Source: an uncultured Lysobacteraceae bacterium
GTDB taxonomy: Bacteria; Pseudomonadota; Gammaproteobacteria; Xanthomonadales; Xanthomonadaceae
Assembly (NCBI GenBank): GCA_946480825.1
Contig: CAMLLG010000011.1
Location: forward strand, 1-64,000
Direction of reading: 5' to 3'
Length of the DNA stretch: 64,000 nt
The position numbers and the translations under genes are program-made. Shown piece after piece: positions 45,361-54,326 of the stretch. Below the pieces are notes generated by a model. It worked only from the letters and a program-made list of their open reading frames with translations. It had not been told where the DNA came from and made no database searches. The stretch's first letter is position 1; each line of letters starts with the position of its first letter.

Positions 45361-46899
45361 TCAGCCGGCCAGCCAGCGGATCATGCGGTCGATCGTGCCG
45401 CGATACGGCGGCTTGATCAGATCGGTCGCGGTGACGCGCGCCTGCCACAGCACCGGCATCGCCTTGGTGAAGGCGTCGAAGCCGGCGCGGCCGTGGTACT
45501 GGCCCATGCCGCTGGGGCCGATGCCGCCGAACGGCAGATTGGTCGCGGCGAAATGCAGCAGCGTGTCGTTGACGGTCACGCCGCCGGCGATCAGCCGCGA
45601 CAGGATCGCTTCGACCGTGCGTTTGTCGTGGCTGAAGGGATACAGCGCCAGCGGCCGGTCGTGGCGCTCGACGTAGGCCAGCGCATCGTCGAGATGCGCA
45701 TAGCCGATGATCGGCAGGATCGGCCCGAAGATCTCGTCCTGCATCACCGTCGCGTCTTCGCCCGGTTCCAGGATCAGGGTCGGCGGCAGCAGGCGTTCGG
45801 CGTCGGCGCGGTCGGTGTCGACGCTCGCCAATGCGATCACCTCGAGACCGCGCGCGCGCGCATCGTCGATGTAGCCGCGCAGCCGCCGGTACTGACCATC
45901 GTTGATCACGCGGGTGTAGTGATCGGCATCGCCCATGTCCGCGCCGTAGCGCGCCTGCACCTGCGCACGCAGCGCGGTCACCAGCGCATCGCGGCGCGCG
46001 GCGTCGATCAGCACGTAGTCCGGCGCGATGCAGGTCTGGCCGCCGTTGAACCACTTGCCGGTGGCCAGCCGCGCCGCGGCCTGTTCGATCGGAAAATCCG
46101 CGGCCACGATCGCCGGCGATTTGCCGCCGAGTTCGAGCGTGAGCGGCGTGAGGTTCGGCGCCGCCGCGGCCATCACCTTGCGCCCGACCGCGGTCGAACC
46201 CGTGAAGACGAGATGATCGAACGGCAGGCCCGAGAACGCGGCGCCCAGCTCGGCCCCACCCAGCGCCACCGCCACGCGGTTCGACGGGAACACGTCGTCG
46301 AGCAGCGCCTGCAGCCACGCGCTGGTGCGCGGCGTGTGCTCGGACGGTTTCAGGAACACGTGATTGCCGGCGGCGATGGCGGTCGCCAGCGGAATCAGCG
46401 CGAGATTCACCGGATAGTTCCACGGCGCCATCACGCCGATCACGCCCACCGCCTCGCGCCGCACCTGCGCCCGCGCCGGCCACAGCCGCCAGCCCACGCC
46501 GGTGCGCCTGGGCCGCATCCAACCGCGCAGATGGCCGCGCAGATGATCGATCTCGGCGAGCACGGTCATGCCGTCCGACAGCAGCGTTTCGTGTTCGGAA
46601 CGATGGCCGAAATCCGCGCGCACCGCCGCTTCCATTTCGCCCATCCGCGCCTTGAATGCGGCCTTCAGCCGGGCCAGATCCGCCATCCGCTGCGCGTAGT
46701 CGGGCTTCTGCGCCCGCCACGCCGCCCGCAGGCGCTCCAGCGTCGGCACCAGCTCGCCGACCGCGGTCGCCGGCACGGCATCGTCGCCGGGATCCGGGGC
46801 GCCCCGGCCTTCCGCGGCGGTGGCGGCGGTGATGGCCGCGTTGGCGGCGATGACGGCCGCATTCGCGGCGGTGACGGCGGCGTTGGTGGAGGTACTCAT
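45361..46899 (-). CDS. Coniferyl-aldehyde-dehydrogenase-type aldehyde dehydrogenase
   Basis: A 512-residue ALDH with catalytic Cys in NGGQTCIAPDYVLI, the Glu motif LELGGKSPAIV and the cofactor loop FTGSTAVGRKV. NPYR-like ends (GPSGMGQYHGRAGFDAFTK) are those of the CalB/coniferyl aldehyde group. The N-terminal 30 residues are an odd Ala-rich repeat (AAVTAANAAV then AAITAATAA), encoded by a short GGC-rich tandem repeat at about 46820-46895 that is absent from usual family members. The Met at 46899 may therefore be too early; the enzyme fold starts at about VGELVPTLERL. It is the first gene of the minus-strand cluster; whether it is cotranscribed with the cyanophycinase genes is unknown. Confidence 0.88.
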   Translation of the reverse strand: MSTSTNAAVTAANAAVIAANAAITAATAAEGRGAPDPGDDAVPATAVGELVPTLERLRAAWRAQKPDYAQRMADLARLKAAFKARMGEMEAAVRADFGHRSEHETLLSDGMTVLAEIDHLRGHLRGWMRPRRTGVGWRLWPARAQVRREAVGVIGVMAPWNYPVNLALIPLATAIAAGNHVFLKPSEHTPRTSAWLQALLDDVFPSNRVAVALGGAELGAAFSGLPFDHLVFTGSTAVGRKVMAAAAPNLTPLTLELGGKSPAIVAADFPIEQAAARLATGKWFNGGQTCIAPDYVLIDAARRDALVTALRAQVQARYGADMGDADHYTRVINDGQYRRLRGYIDDARARGLEVIALASVDTDRADAERLLPPTLILEPGEDATVMQDEIFGPILPIIGYAHLDDALAYVERHDRPLALYPFSHDKRTVEAILSRLIAGGVTVNDTLLHFAATNLPFGGIGPSGMGQYHGRAGFDAFTKAMPVLWQARVTATDLIKPPYRGTIDRMIRWLAG

Positions 46900-46958
46900 G
46901 GCCCGAGTGTAGAACGTCCGATGGAGCCCTGCTCGACGGCCATGCTTAAATGCGGCGC

Positions 46959-47519
46959 ATGACCGACACCCACGCCCGCATCCGCCCCTACCGCCATCAT
47001 CTGCCCGCGCTCGGCGCGCGTGTCTACATCGATCCCGCGGCCACCGTCGTCGGCGACGTGGTGCTGGGCGACGACGTGTCGGTGTGGCCCTCGACGGTGA
47101 TCCGCGGCGACGTGAACTTCGTGCGCATCGGCGCGCGGACCAATCTGCAGGACGGCACCGTGGTGCACGTGAGCCACGACGGTCCGCACGCCAAGCTCGG
47201 CGGGTTCGCGACCCGCATCGGCAGTGATGTGACCATCGGCCACAAGGCGATCATCCACGCCTGCACGCTGGAGGATGCGGTGCTGATCGGGATGGGCGCG
47301 ATCGTGCTCGACGGTGCGGTGGTGCGGAAGCACGGGTTCGTCGGCGCGGGCGCGCTGATTCCGCCGGGCAAGATCGTCGGCGAAGGCGAGATGTGGCTCG
47401 GCAACCCGGGCAGGTTCGCGCGCAAGCTCAAGGACGCCGAGATCGAGGCGCTGTACTACTCGGCGCAGCACTACGTGCGTCTGAAGGACGAATATCTCAA
47501 CGGCTTCGTGGCCGGCTGA
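46959..47519 (+). CDS. Gamma carbonic anhydrase family protein (YrdA-like)
   Basis: A 186-residue left-handed beta-helix protein made of hexapeptide repeats (VYIDPAATVVGDVVLGDDV, WPSTVIRGDV). The zinc His positions are in TVVHVSHDGPH, IGHKAIIHACTLEDAVLIGMG. It has the length and motif order of YrdA/CaiE and the Cam family. ATG 46959 is used; an in-frame ATG three codons earlier is equally possible. The stop is 1 nt before the DUF2157 gene. Carbonic anhydrase activity is a family possibility; many YrdA proteins show none. Confidence 0.88.
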   Translation: MTDTHARIRPYRHHLPALGARVYIDPAATVVGDVVLGDDVSVWPSTVIRGDVNFVRIGARTNLQDGTVVHVSHDGPHAKLGGFATRIGSDVTIGHKAIIHACTLEDAVLIGMGAIVLDGAVVRKHGFVGAGALIPPGKIVGEGEMWLGNPGRFARKLKDAEIEALYYSAQHYVRLKDEYLNGFVAG

Positions 47520-47520
47520 C

Positions 47521-48534
47521 ATGAGTCTCTGGCGCCGGTGGCGGGAGACGGCGGCGGAACAGACCGCTTTGCGCGAATGGGCCCGGCAGAGCGTTCTGGA
47601 TATCGCCGCGCACGCCGCCGCACGCCGGGCGCTGGGTCCGGTACCGGATGCGGCATTGTGGCGCTGGTTTTTGGATCGCCTCGGGTTGTGGCTGGGCATC
47701 GCGCTGTGCGCGGCCGGGGCGATCTGCTTCATCGCCGCGAACTGGGAGCACATCGGCAAATTCACGCGTCTGTACGGGCTTCAGGCGCTAGTGATCGCAG
47801 CCGTTGCGGCGGCCGCGCGGCTGGGGCTCGCGCGGCTTGGCGGACAGGCCGCGCTGTGGCTGGCGATCGCGCTGCTGGGCGGATTGCTGGCGTTGATCGG
47901 CCAGACCTACCAGACCGGTGCCGACACCTGGGAGCTGTTTTCGCTGTGGGCCGCGCTGGCCCTGCCGTGGGCCTTCGCCGGACGCCATGCGGCGATCTGG
48001 CTGCTGTGGATCGCGATCGCCAACATCGCGTTGGGGCTGTGGGCCGATACCCTCGGCCATCCCTTCCTCGGCGACGGATCGCACGGTTTGAGGTCGGTGG
48101 GCTTGTTCGATTTCGCGTTGTTCGTGGCCTGGACGATCGCCGCGGACCGGTTCGTCGAATTCGGTGGTCGTGCCGGACCCCGTCTGCTCGCCGCGGCCGC
48201 GTTGTTCTGCCTGAGCCTGTCGGCGATCGATGCGGCGATCGGATATGTCTCGCCACGAGCGGGATACGACCTCTGCGCCTGGTTCGTGCTGGTGGCGGCG
48301 CTGATCGCGTTCGAGTTGCGCCGTCGCCGCGACCGTGCGGTCCTGGCGTTGGCGCTGGTCTCGACGATCGCGGTCAGCACGATCTGGCTGTTCCGGCTGA
48401 TGAGCGAGTATGTGTTCGAGCGCCACGACGAACCGGCCGCGCTGTGGCTGCTGCTCGCCGTCGCGGTGCTCGGCGAAGCGACCGCGGGCGCATGGTGGCT
48501 GCGACGGATGGATCGCCAAGGAGCGCACGCATGA
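47521..48534 (+). CDS. DUF2157 membrane protein
   Basis: A 337-residue protein with about 10 membrane segments. The start at 47521 is 1 nt after the carbonic anhydrase gene. The N-terminal soluble helix leads to WRWFLDRLGLWLGIALCAAG and FIAANWEHIGKF, the DUF2157 signature, then LIGQTYQTGADTWELFSLWA. Its stop overlaps the next start (ATGA). DUF2157, DUF4401 and GDYXXLXY proteins often form one operon and presumably one membrane complex of unknown function. Confidence 0.88.
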   Translation: MSLWRRWRETAAEQTALREWARQSVLDIAAHAAARRALGPVPDAALWRWFLDRLGLWLGIALCAAGAICFIAANWEHIGKFTRLYGLQALVIAAVAAAARLGLARLGGQAALWLAIALLGGLLALIGQTYQTGADTWELFSLWAALALPWAFAGRHAAIWLLWIAIANIALGLWADTLGHPFLGDGSHGLRSVGLFDFALFVAWTIAADRFVEFGGRAGPRLLAAAALFCLSLSAIDAAIGYVSPRAGYDLCAWFVLVAALIAFELRRRRDRAVLALALVSTIAVSTIWLFRLMSEYVFERHDEPAALWLLLAVAVLGEATAGAWWLRRMDRQGAHA

Positions 48535-49592
48535 GCCTGCCCCCCACGCCTTCCGCCGCCGACACGCTGTGGGCGCGACTGCGCGGCACGGGTGTGGTTT
48601 CCGGCGAGGCGCCGGCGCCCCGCGACGGCCTGCCCTGGTATCTCGCGGGACTCATCGGGGCGTCGGCATGGCTCGCCGCCGCGCTGCTGTTCGGTTTCTT
48701 CTCGACGCTGTTCGATGAACTGTGGAAGACCCCCGGCATCGCCGTCAGCGCCGGGGGACTGTGCATCGCCGCGGCGTTGGGGCTGCTACGGCGCGTGCGC
48801 GTCCGCAGGCCCGACAGCGAATTCGTCTGCGAATTCATCGAACAGAGCGCCATCGCCCTGAGCCTGGTCGGGCAACTGCTGGTCGGGATCGGTTTCGGCG
48901 AATGGTTCGGCGACACCGCTGGTTGGGCCGGCAGCGCCGCCATCGCGTTGGTGCTGTACGTGTCGGGCGCGCAGGCGATGCATCGCTTCCTGTGCGGCGC
49001 GGTGGTCGCCGTGGCGGCGGTCGCGATCTGCAACGAACTCGATACCCGCGATTACGGCGCATCGTCCTTCGCGCTGCCGCTGCTGGCGTGGCTGGCGTTC
49101 GCGGCATGGTGGCGCGCCGACCACGAAGACGCGCGCATGCTGCCGGTGTCTCCGCTGGCTTGGGCATTGAGTCTGGCCGCGCTGGTAATGGCCCTGGCGG
49201 GTGATCTCTATTGGGGCCCCGAACGGAACGACGCGTCGCTGCAGCGATGGCTCGCGCAGATCGCGGTCGCGCCGCTGCTGCCGCTGCTGGCCTGGCGTCT
49301 GGCGGGAGTCCGCTCAGGGCTGCCGCTGCTGTGCGCGATCGCGTTCGCGCTGATCTGGCTGCGCGCGCCCGGCGTGAGCGTCGGCGTCATGCTGATGCTG
49401 ATCGCGTTCGCATCCGGCCGCACCGCGCTGTTGGCGACCGGCCTGATCGGCACCGCGTTCTATCTGGTCTTCTACTACTATCAGCTGGACGTGCCGCTGT
49501 TGGAAAAATCGCAGTGGCTGTCGCTTGGCGGCGTCGCGCTGCTGTCGATCCGTTTCGCGCTGTCGCGCGCCGCGCGCGGAGGCGATGCATGA
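48531..49592 (+). CDS. DUF4401 membrane protein
   Basis: A 353-residue protein with about 10 membrane segments, starting at ATG 48531 inside the DUF2157 stop. The first segment follows DGLPWYLAGLIGASAWLAA, and the region FEQ-like IEQSAIALSLVGQLLVGIGFGEWF is typical of DUF4401. Its TGA overlaps the next ATG. It is the second gene of the three-gene operon; the function is unknown. Confidence 0.85.
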   Translation: MSLPPTPSAADTLWARLRGTGVVSGEAPAPRDGLPWYLAGLIGASAWLAAALLFGFFSTLFDELWKTPGIAVSAGGLCIAAALGLLRRVRVRRPDSEFVCEFIEQSAIALSLVGQLLVGIGFGEWFGDTAGWAGSAAIALVLYVSGAQAMHRFLCGAVVAVAAVAICNELDTRDYGASSFALPLLAWLAFAAWWRADHEDARMLPVSPLAWALSLAALVMALAGDLYWGPERNDASLQRWLAQIAVAPLLPLLAWRLAGVRSGLPLLCAIAFALIWLRAPGVSVGVMLMLIAFASGRTALLATGLIGTAFYLVFYYYQLDVPLLEKSQWLSLGGVALLSIRFALSRAARGGDA

Positions 49593-50152
49593 AACGCTGG
49601 CGTTCGATCCTGGCATGGGGCGGCCTGCTGCTGGCGCTGGCCGTGGTCAATCGCGGCGTCCTCGAGCGCGAGCGGATTCTCTCCGATGGCAGGATCGTCC
49701 TGCTGGAACTGGCACCGGTAGACCCGCGTTCGATGATGCAGGGCGACTACATGGCGCTGCGGTTCGCGGTGGCGGACGACATCGACAAGGCGCTGAGCCC
49801 CCCCTGCGCATACGCGAACAACGCCGCCGCGCTGAAATGCATGGGTATCGATCACGACGGCGCCGGGCCGCGCGTCCGCAAGAACGGCTACGCCGTATTC
49901 GCGCTCGATACCGATGCCGTCGGTCGTTTCGTCCGCGTGCAGGCAACGCCGCGCCCGGTCGGTACCAGAGAGATCGCGGTGCGTTATCGCCAGCGCGGTT
50001 GGCGGGAGGTCCGCATCGCCAGCAACGCCTGGTTTTTCCCGGAAGGCCAGGCCCAGCGCTATGCCCCGGCGAAATACGGCGAGCTGCGCGTGGACGACGA
50101 CGGCGAAGCGCTGTTGACCGCGTTGCGCGACGACAAGCGCAAGCGGCTCTGA
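49589..50152 (+). CDS. GDYXXLXY domain protein
   Basis: A 187-residue protein with one N-terminal membrane helix (WRSILAWGGLLLALAVVN) and an outward domain that contains the defining MQGDYMALRFAV motif (about residues 50-61). The C-terminal half (FFPEGQAQRYAPAKYGELRV) is the other conserved block. It is the last gene of the operon, with overlapping start and stop. The motif suggests a periplasmic partner of the DUF2157 and DUF4401 proteins. Confidence 0.88.
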   Translation: MKRWRSILAWGGLLLALAVVNRGVLERERILSDGRIVLLELAPVDPRSMMQGDYMALRFAVADDIDKALSPPCAYANNAAALKCMGIDHDGAGPRVRKNGYAVFALDTDAVGRFVRVQATPRPVGTREIAVRYRQRGWREVRIASNAWFFPEGQAQRYAPAKYGELRVDDDGEALLTALRDDKRKRL

Positions 50153-50212
50153 GCCTGCTCGAAATCCCAGCGCCGGTGTTGATGCCAGCGACAAAAAAAC
50201 GCATCTTCATGC

Positions 50213-50286
50213 CCGGTAGAACGGCCTTTGGGCCGCTGAAACCTTACCGGATGAGTGGCGCAGCGGCCTAAAGGCCGCTCTACCGG
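50213..50286. repeat. 26-bp imperfect inverted repeat with 22-nt loop
   Basis: CCGGTAGAACGGCCTTTGGG at 50213 pairs with 50261-50286 with two mismatches. It belongs to the same class as 24840 and 26318: a terminal GTAG or CTGTAG, a GGCC palindrome inside and a 22-27 nt loop. It lies just after the GDYXXLXY operon and before the YkgJ stop. Confidence 0.85.
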
Positions 50287-50313
50287 TGCTTGATCCGGAG
50301 ATTTTGAACAAGT

Positions 50314-50568
50314 TCACGGCCGCGTCGCGATCTCCAGCAGCGACAGCAGGCCGATGGCGTCATCGCGCGAATCGCCGCACATGTCGGCGGCCGGCCGCAG
50401 GCTGGCGCAGAACGCGGGCCGTTCCGGGCGGCCGAACAGCCGGCAGCGCAGGTCGTCGTCCAGCTGCACGCAGGGCATGCCCGCGGGTTTGCCGTGCGGC
50501 ATGCCGGGGATGGCGGTGGCGATCGAGGGCGCGATGCAGCAGGCCCCGCAGCCGGGTCGACAGTCCAT
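50314..50568 (-). CDS. YkgJ family cysteine cluster protein
   Basis: An 84-residue protein starting MDCRPGCGACCIAP at ATG 50568; the Cys residues here and in CRLFGRPERPAFC and DMCG give the CxxC-rich zinc or iron site of the family. The size is usual for xanthomonad YkgJ proteins. The upstream part of the longer open frame has no Cys-cluster features and was left out. The function of the family is not known. Confidence 0.82.
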   Translation of the reverse strand: MDCRPGCGACCIAPSIATAIPGMPHGKPAGMPCVQLDDDLRCRLFGRPERPAFCASLRPAADMCGDSRDDAIGLLSLLEIATRP

Positions 50569-50876
50569 CGCGGGGTCCGGAAGGAAAGACGCCAGTGTGC
50601 GCGCGGAACCTGCGGTCGCGCGAGGTCCCGCGCTGCGCTTTTTCGACGACCTCCGCACGGGTAATCCGTACGGCGTCACGGTAGAGTAGCGCCCACGATG
50701 CGACGGCAGACGGGTGACAGGGCGGAGAGGATGGCGGAGACGGAAGAGACGGTACCGGCACGGCCGATCGGCCGCGAACAGCCCCGAACGCGCGACACCT
50801 CCGCACGCGACACCGCGAACGCCGCCGATCGACGCCCTTGCGATCGCGGCGCCCGGGGCCCGGGCGCTTCCGCCCG
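50569..50876. other. Intergenic stretch of 308 bases, no feature supported
   Basis: This is the space between the divergent YkgJ gene and the RDD operon. Frames of 60 codons or so exist on both strands, but none has a ribosome site or motif, and I see no convincing promoter or repeat. Confidence 0.5.
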
Positions 50877-51575
50877 ATGACGCCATCCGCCGCGCCGCTC
50901 GACACCGTCCGCCAGGTCTACACGCCCGAAGGCGTGGCCCTGCGCCTGCCCGCGGCCGGCCCGGTCCCGCGGGCGATGGCCTGGCTGATCGACACCGCGG
51001 TGCGCTGGGGCATCCTGATGATCGTGTCGATCCTGGTGCGGGTGATGGGCGAGGCCGGCTACGGCCTGTATCTCATCGCCTATTTCGTGGTGTTCTGGGG
51101 CTATCCGATTCTCTGCGAGGTGCTGTTCGACGGACAGACGCCCGGCAAGCGCGCGCTGGAACTGAGGGTGATCGCCGACGACGGCGCGCCGGTGGGCTGG
51201 CTCGGTTCGATCGTGCGCAACCTGCTGCGGACCGTGGATTTCCTGCCCGTCGGCTACGGCGTGGGCCTGGTGGCGAGTTATGCCGACCCGTGGGGCCGGC
51301 GTCTGGGCGACATGGTCGGCAAGACCATGGTCATCCACGCGCCGCGCGACCGGCAGACGCTGCGGCCGCCGACGGAGGGCGCGCACGCGCCGCTGCAGCC
51401 GCTGCAGCCGCAGGAACAGATGGCGGTGATCGCCTTCTCCGAACGCGCCGCCACCCTGACCCAGGAGCGTCGCGAGGAACTGGCCGGCATCGCCGCGCCC
51501 GTGGTCGGCGCTGGCGGCGCGCTGGGCGTGCTGCGGCTGCAGGCCGCGGCCAACTGGCTGCTGGGGCGTCGATGA
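50877..51575 (+). CDS. RDD family membrane protein
   Basis: A 232-residue protein with the RDD-domain order: the Arg-rich RAMAWLIDTAVRWG (Arg-Asp pair of helix 1), then three membrane helices, and KRALELRVI in the cytoplasmic loop. After the membrane domain comes a soluble tail of about 90 residues, Gln/Pro-rich. It is the first gene of a six-gene operon; its stop overlaps the SpoIIM start (ATGA). The role of RDD proteins is uncertain; some are sodium/proton antiporter-like. Confidence 0.87.
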   Translation: MTPSAAPLDTVRQVYTPEGVALRLPAAGPVPRAMAWLIDTAVRWGILMIVSILVRVMGEAGYGLYLIAYFVVFWGYPILCEVLFDGQTPGKRALELRVIADDGAPVGWLGSIVRNLLRTVDFLPVGYGVGLVASYADPWGRRLGDMVGKTMVIHAPRDRQTLRPPTEGAHAPLQPLQPQEQMAVIAFSERAATLTQERREELAGIAAPVVGAGGALGVLRLQAAANWLLGRR

Positions 51576-52621
51576 GCATGGGCGCGCTCGGAGAAGCGGT
51601 GCTCAAGCAGGAAGCCTTCGTCGCCCGGCACCAGGACGAATGGACCGAATTCGAGGCCTGGCTGGTCGCCCGCGGCGACAGCCCGCGCGAAGCGCGCCGG
51701 AAGCAGGCCCAGTGGCAGGGGCTGCGCGACGAGGACATGCCGGCGCGCTATCGCCGCCTGTGCCAGCAGCTCGCGCTCGCCCGCAGCCGCGGCTACAGCC
51801 CGCAGGTGGTGGAACGCCTGCAGAGCCTGACCCAGCGCGGGCATGCGGTGTTCTACCGCGCACCGCCGCCGCAGTGGCGGCGTGCGCTGGCGTTCTTTCT
51901 CGCCGATTTCCCGCGTCTGGTGCGCGCGCAGCGCGGCTGCCTGTGGGCGGCGGCGCTGCTGTTCCTGGTGCCGTTGGCCGGCGCGTTCGTCGCGGTGCAG
52001 GTGTCGCCGGAGCTGGTGTACACGGTCTACGACCCGGTCCAGCTCGCGGAATACGAAGCCATGTACGACCCCGACGCGCCCGAGCGCAAGCTCGGACGCG
52101 ACAGCGGCAGCGATCTGATGATGTTCGGCTTCTACATCATGAACAACATCAGCATCGGCCTGCGCACCTTCGCCAGCGGCCTGCTCGCCGGCGTCGGCAG
52201 CATGGTGGTGCTGTTCACCAACGGGCTGATGATCGGCGGCATCGCCGGGCATCTGCAGGGCGTGGGCCATGGCGATCCGTTCTGGCGTTTCGTCGCCGGG
52301 CATTCGGCGCCGGAACTCACCGCGATCGTGCTGTCCGGCGCGGCCGGGATCCAGCTGGGGCTGGCGCTGGTCGCGCCCGGTCGCCGGCGCCGCGTCGATG
52401 CGCTGATCGAAGCCGGCAAGGTCGGCGCGAAGCTGTGCCTCGGCGTGTTCGCGATGCTGCTGTTCGCCGCATTCGTGGAAGCGTTCTGGTCGTCGATCGG
52501 CTGGATGCCGGCGATGGTGAAGTACGCCGTCGGCGGTCTGCTGTGGGCGCTGACGTTGGGGTGGCTGGCCTTCGGCGGTCGGTCGCGAGTGCGGCAAGCG
52601 AGGGCGCCCGATGCGCCTTGA
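51572..52621 (+). CDS. SpoIIM/DUF95-type membrane protein
   Basis: A 349-residue protein. About 110 N-terminal soluble residues are followed by the SpoIIM-like membrane domain of five helices (FGFYIMNNISIGLRTFASG, LMIGGIAGHLQGVG, WRFVAGHSAPELTAIVLSGAAG). The HSAPEL block is the conserved part of DUF95. In this genomic order it is not sporulation-linked: the RDD-SpoIIM-DUF4129-DUF4350-MoxR-DUF58 operon is common in Gram-negative bacteria. Start and stop overlap both neighbours. Confidence 0.87.
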   Translation: MSMGALGEAVLKQEAFVARHQDEWTEFEAWLVARGDSPREARRKQAQWQGLRDEDMPARYRRLCQQLALARSRGYSPQVVERLQSLTQRGHAVFYRAPPPQWRRALAFFLADFPRLVRAQRGCLWAAALLFLVPLAGAFVAVQVSPELVYTVYDPVQLAEYEAMYDPDAPERKLGRDSGSDLMMFGFYIMNNISIGLRTFASGLLAGVGSMVVLFTNGLMIGGIAGHLQGVGHGDPFWRFVAGHSAPELTAIVLSGAAGIQLGLALVAPGRRRRVDALIEAGKVGAKLCLGVFAMLLFAAFVEAFWSSIGWMPAMVKYAVGGLLWALTLGWLAFGGRSRVRQARAPDAP

Positions 52622-54326
52622 CACGCTCAGCGTCGAACTGCGCCCGCGTTCGTCGTGGGAAGCGATGGAGCTCGGCTCCGCGCTGGTGCGCCGGCATGCC
52701 GTTTCGATCTGGGTGCCGTGGCTGATCGTCACCGGCACCGTGTTCGCGCTGCTGAATCTCGCGGCCTGGGCGGTCGGCCATGTGTGGCTGGCGTGGCTGT
52801 TGATGTGGTGGCTGCGGCCGGTGTTCGACCGCATCCCGATGTACGTGCTCTCGCGCGCGGTGTTCGGCAGCGTGCCGCGGGTGGCGGACACCCTGCGCGC
52901 GCAGCTGCGCTGGGGCTGGAAGCCGATGCTCGGCCATCTCACCTGGCGCCGTTTCAGCCCGATGCGCGCGGCGATGCTGCCGGTCGATCTGCTCGAAGGC
53001 GCCGATCCGTCGCGGCTGGCCGAACGCCGCCGCGTGATCGGCGGCGGCGTGGCCGGCCCGGCGGTGCTGCTGACCGTGGCCAGCCTGCATTTCCTGCTGG
53101 CGCTGCAGATTTCGCTGGTGCTGCTGGTGGTGATGTTCATCCCCAACGAGTTGCTGGCCGAAGTGGCCCGCGAAGTCTGGGCGGCGCTGGAAACCGATCC
53201 GCCGACCTGGGCGCTGATCGCGCTGAACGCGGTGGATTGGCTGGCGGTGGCGTTCATCGAGCCGTTCTACGTCGGCGCAGGCTTCGGCCTGTATCTCAAT
53301 CGCCGCACCCAGCTCGAAGCCTGGGACCTGGAGATCGCCTTCCGGCGCATGCGTCGACGGCTGGAGGCGCTGGGCGCTTCGACCTTCGCGGTCGCGCTGC
53401 TCGCGATGGCGCTGCTGTTGCCGGCGTCGATGCCGGCGCAGGCCTGCGACGGTACCGGCTGCCCGTCGACATCCAACACGCTGCAGCAGACCAACGCCGG
53501 AAACGACGCATCCGAGTCCGCAAAGGGCGATGCCGAAGCCTCCGGCGCCGACCAGGCCGCCGCCGATGCCCGCGCCGCCGCGCGCGCCGCCGCGGATGCG
53601 GCCAACGACGATGAGGTCGCGCCCGCAGGTCAGGACGTGCGGACCCGCACGCTGAAGGAGATCTTCGGCGAAGACGTCGCCGCGCACGGGGATTTCGAGA
53701 AGGCCGTGGCCGAGGCCTACAAGGACCCGCTGCTGCGTCCGAAACAGAAGACCACCACCTGGGAACGCCGCGACCGCAAGGACAAGAAAGAACCGGAAGA
53801 GGACGAGGACGACATCGACCTGTCCGCGCTGAAATGGATCTCGGGCGTGGTCGGGTTCATCGTCGAAAACATTCTCTGGCTGCTGCTGGGCGCGCTGGTG
53901 CTGGCGCTGGCCCTCACCGCGAAACGCTGGTGGCCGTGGCTGGTCGGCATCGCCGCCGAACCCGAGCCGGAACCCGAACCGGTGGAGATGATGCATCTCG
54001 CGCACGCCGAGCCGCTGCCGCCGGACATCGCCGCGGTCGCGCGCCGGCTGTGGGCCGAAGGCCAGCCGCGCCGCGCGCTGGCCCTGCTCTATCGCGCCAG
54101 CGTCGCGGCGATGACCGCGCGGCTGGACGCGCATCCGCCGCCGGGCGCCACCGAAGCCGATTACCTGCGGCTGTCGCGACGCCTGCCGGACACCGAAGAC
54201 CGCGATGCGTTCCGGGGCATGGTCCGGATCTGGCAATACGCCGCATACGGCCAACGCCTGCCCGGCCCGGATGAATTCGAGACGCTGGTGCAGACCCTGG
54301 CGCAACGTTTCCGGTGGGCCGCATGA
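52611..54326 (+). CDS. DUF4129 membrane protein
   Basis: A 571-residue protein that overlaps the previous gene by 11 nt. The N-terminal half holds about seven membrane segments, ending near residue 275. An Ala/Asp-rich linker (SAKGDAEASGADQAAADAR) and a long charged stretch (EEDEDDIDLS) lead to one more helix (GALVLALALTAKRWWPWLVG). The C-terminal 110 residues are the DUF4129 domain (AVARRLWAEGQPRRALALLYRASVAAMT), with the YLRLSRRLPD motif. DUF4129 partners MoxR and DUF58 proteins in envelope or chaperone functions. Confidence 0.85.
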   Translation: MRLDTLSVELRPRSSWEAMELGSALVRRHAVSIWVPWLIVTGTVFALLNLAAWAVGHVWLAWLLMWWLRPVFDRIPMYVLSRAVFGSVPRVADTLRAQLRWGWKPMLGHLTWRRFSPMRAAMLPVDLLEGADPSRLAERRRVIGGGVAGPAVLLTVASLHFLLALQISLVLLVVMFIPNELLAEVAREVWAALETDPPTWALIALNAVDWLAVAFIEPFYVGAGFGLYLNRRTQLEAWDLEIAFRRMRRRLEALGASTFAVALLAMALLLPASMPAQACDGTGCPSTSNTLQQTNAGNDASESAKGDAEASGADQAAADARAAARAAADAANDDEVAPAGQDVRTRTLKEIFGEDVAAHGDFEKAVAEAYKDPLLRPKQKTTTWERRDRKDKKEPEEDEDDIDLSALKWISGVVGFIVENILWLLLGALVLALALTAKRWWPWLVGIAAEPEPEPEPVEMMHLAHAEPLPPDIAAVARRLWAEGQPRRALALLYRASVAAMTARLDAHPPPGATEADYLRLSRRLPDTEDRDAFRGMVRIWQYAAYGQRLPGPDEFETLVQTLAQRFRWAA

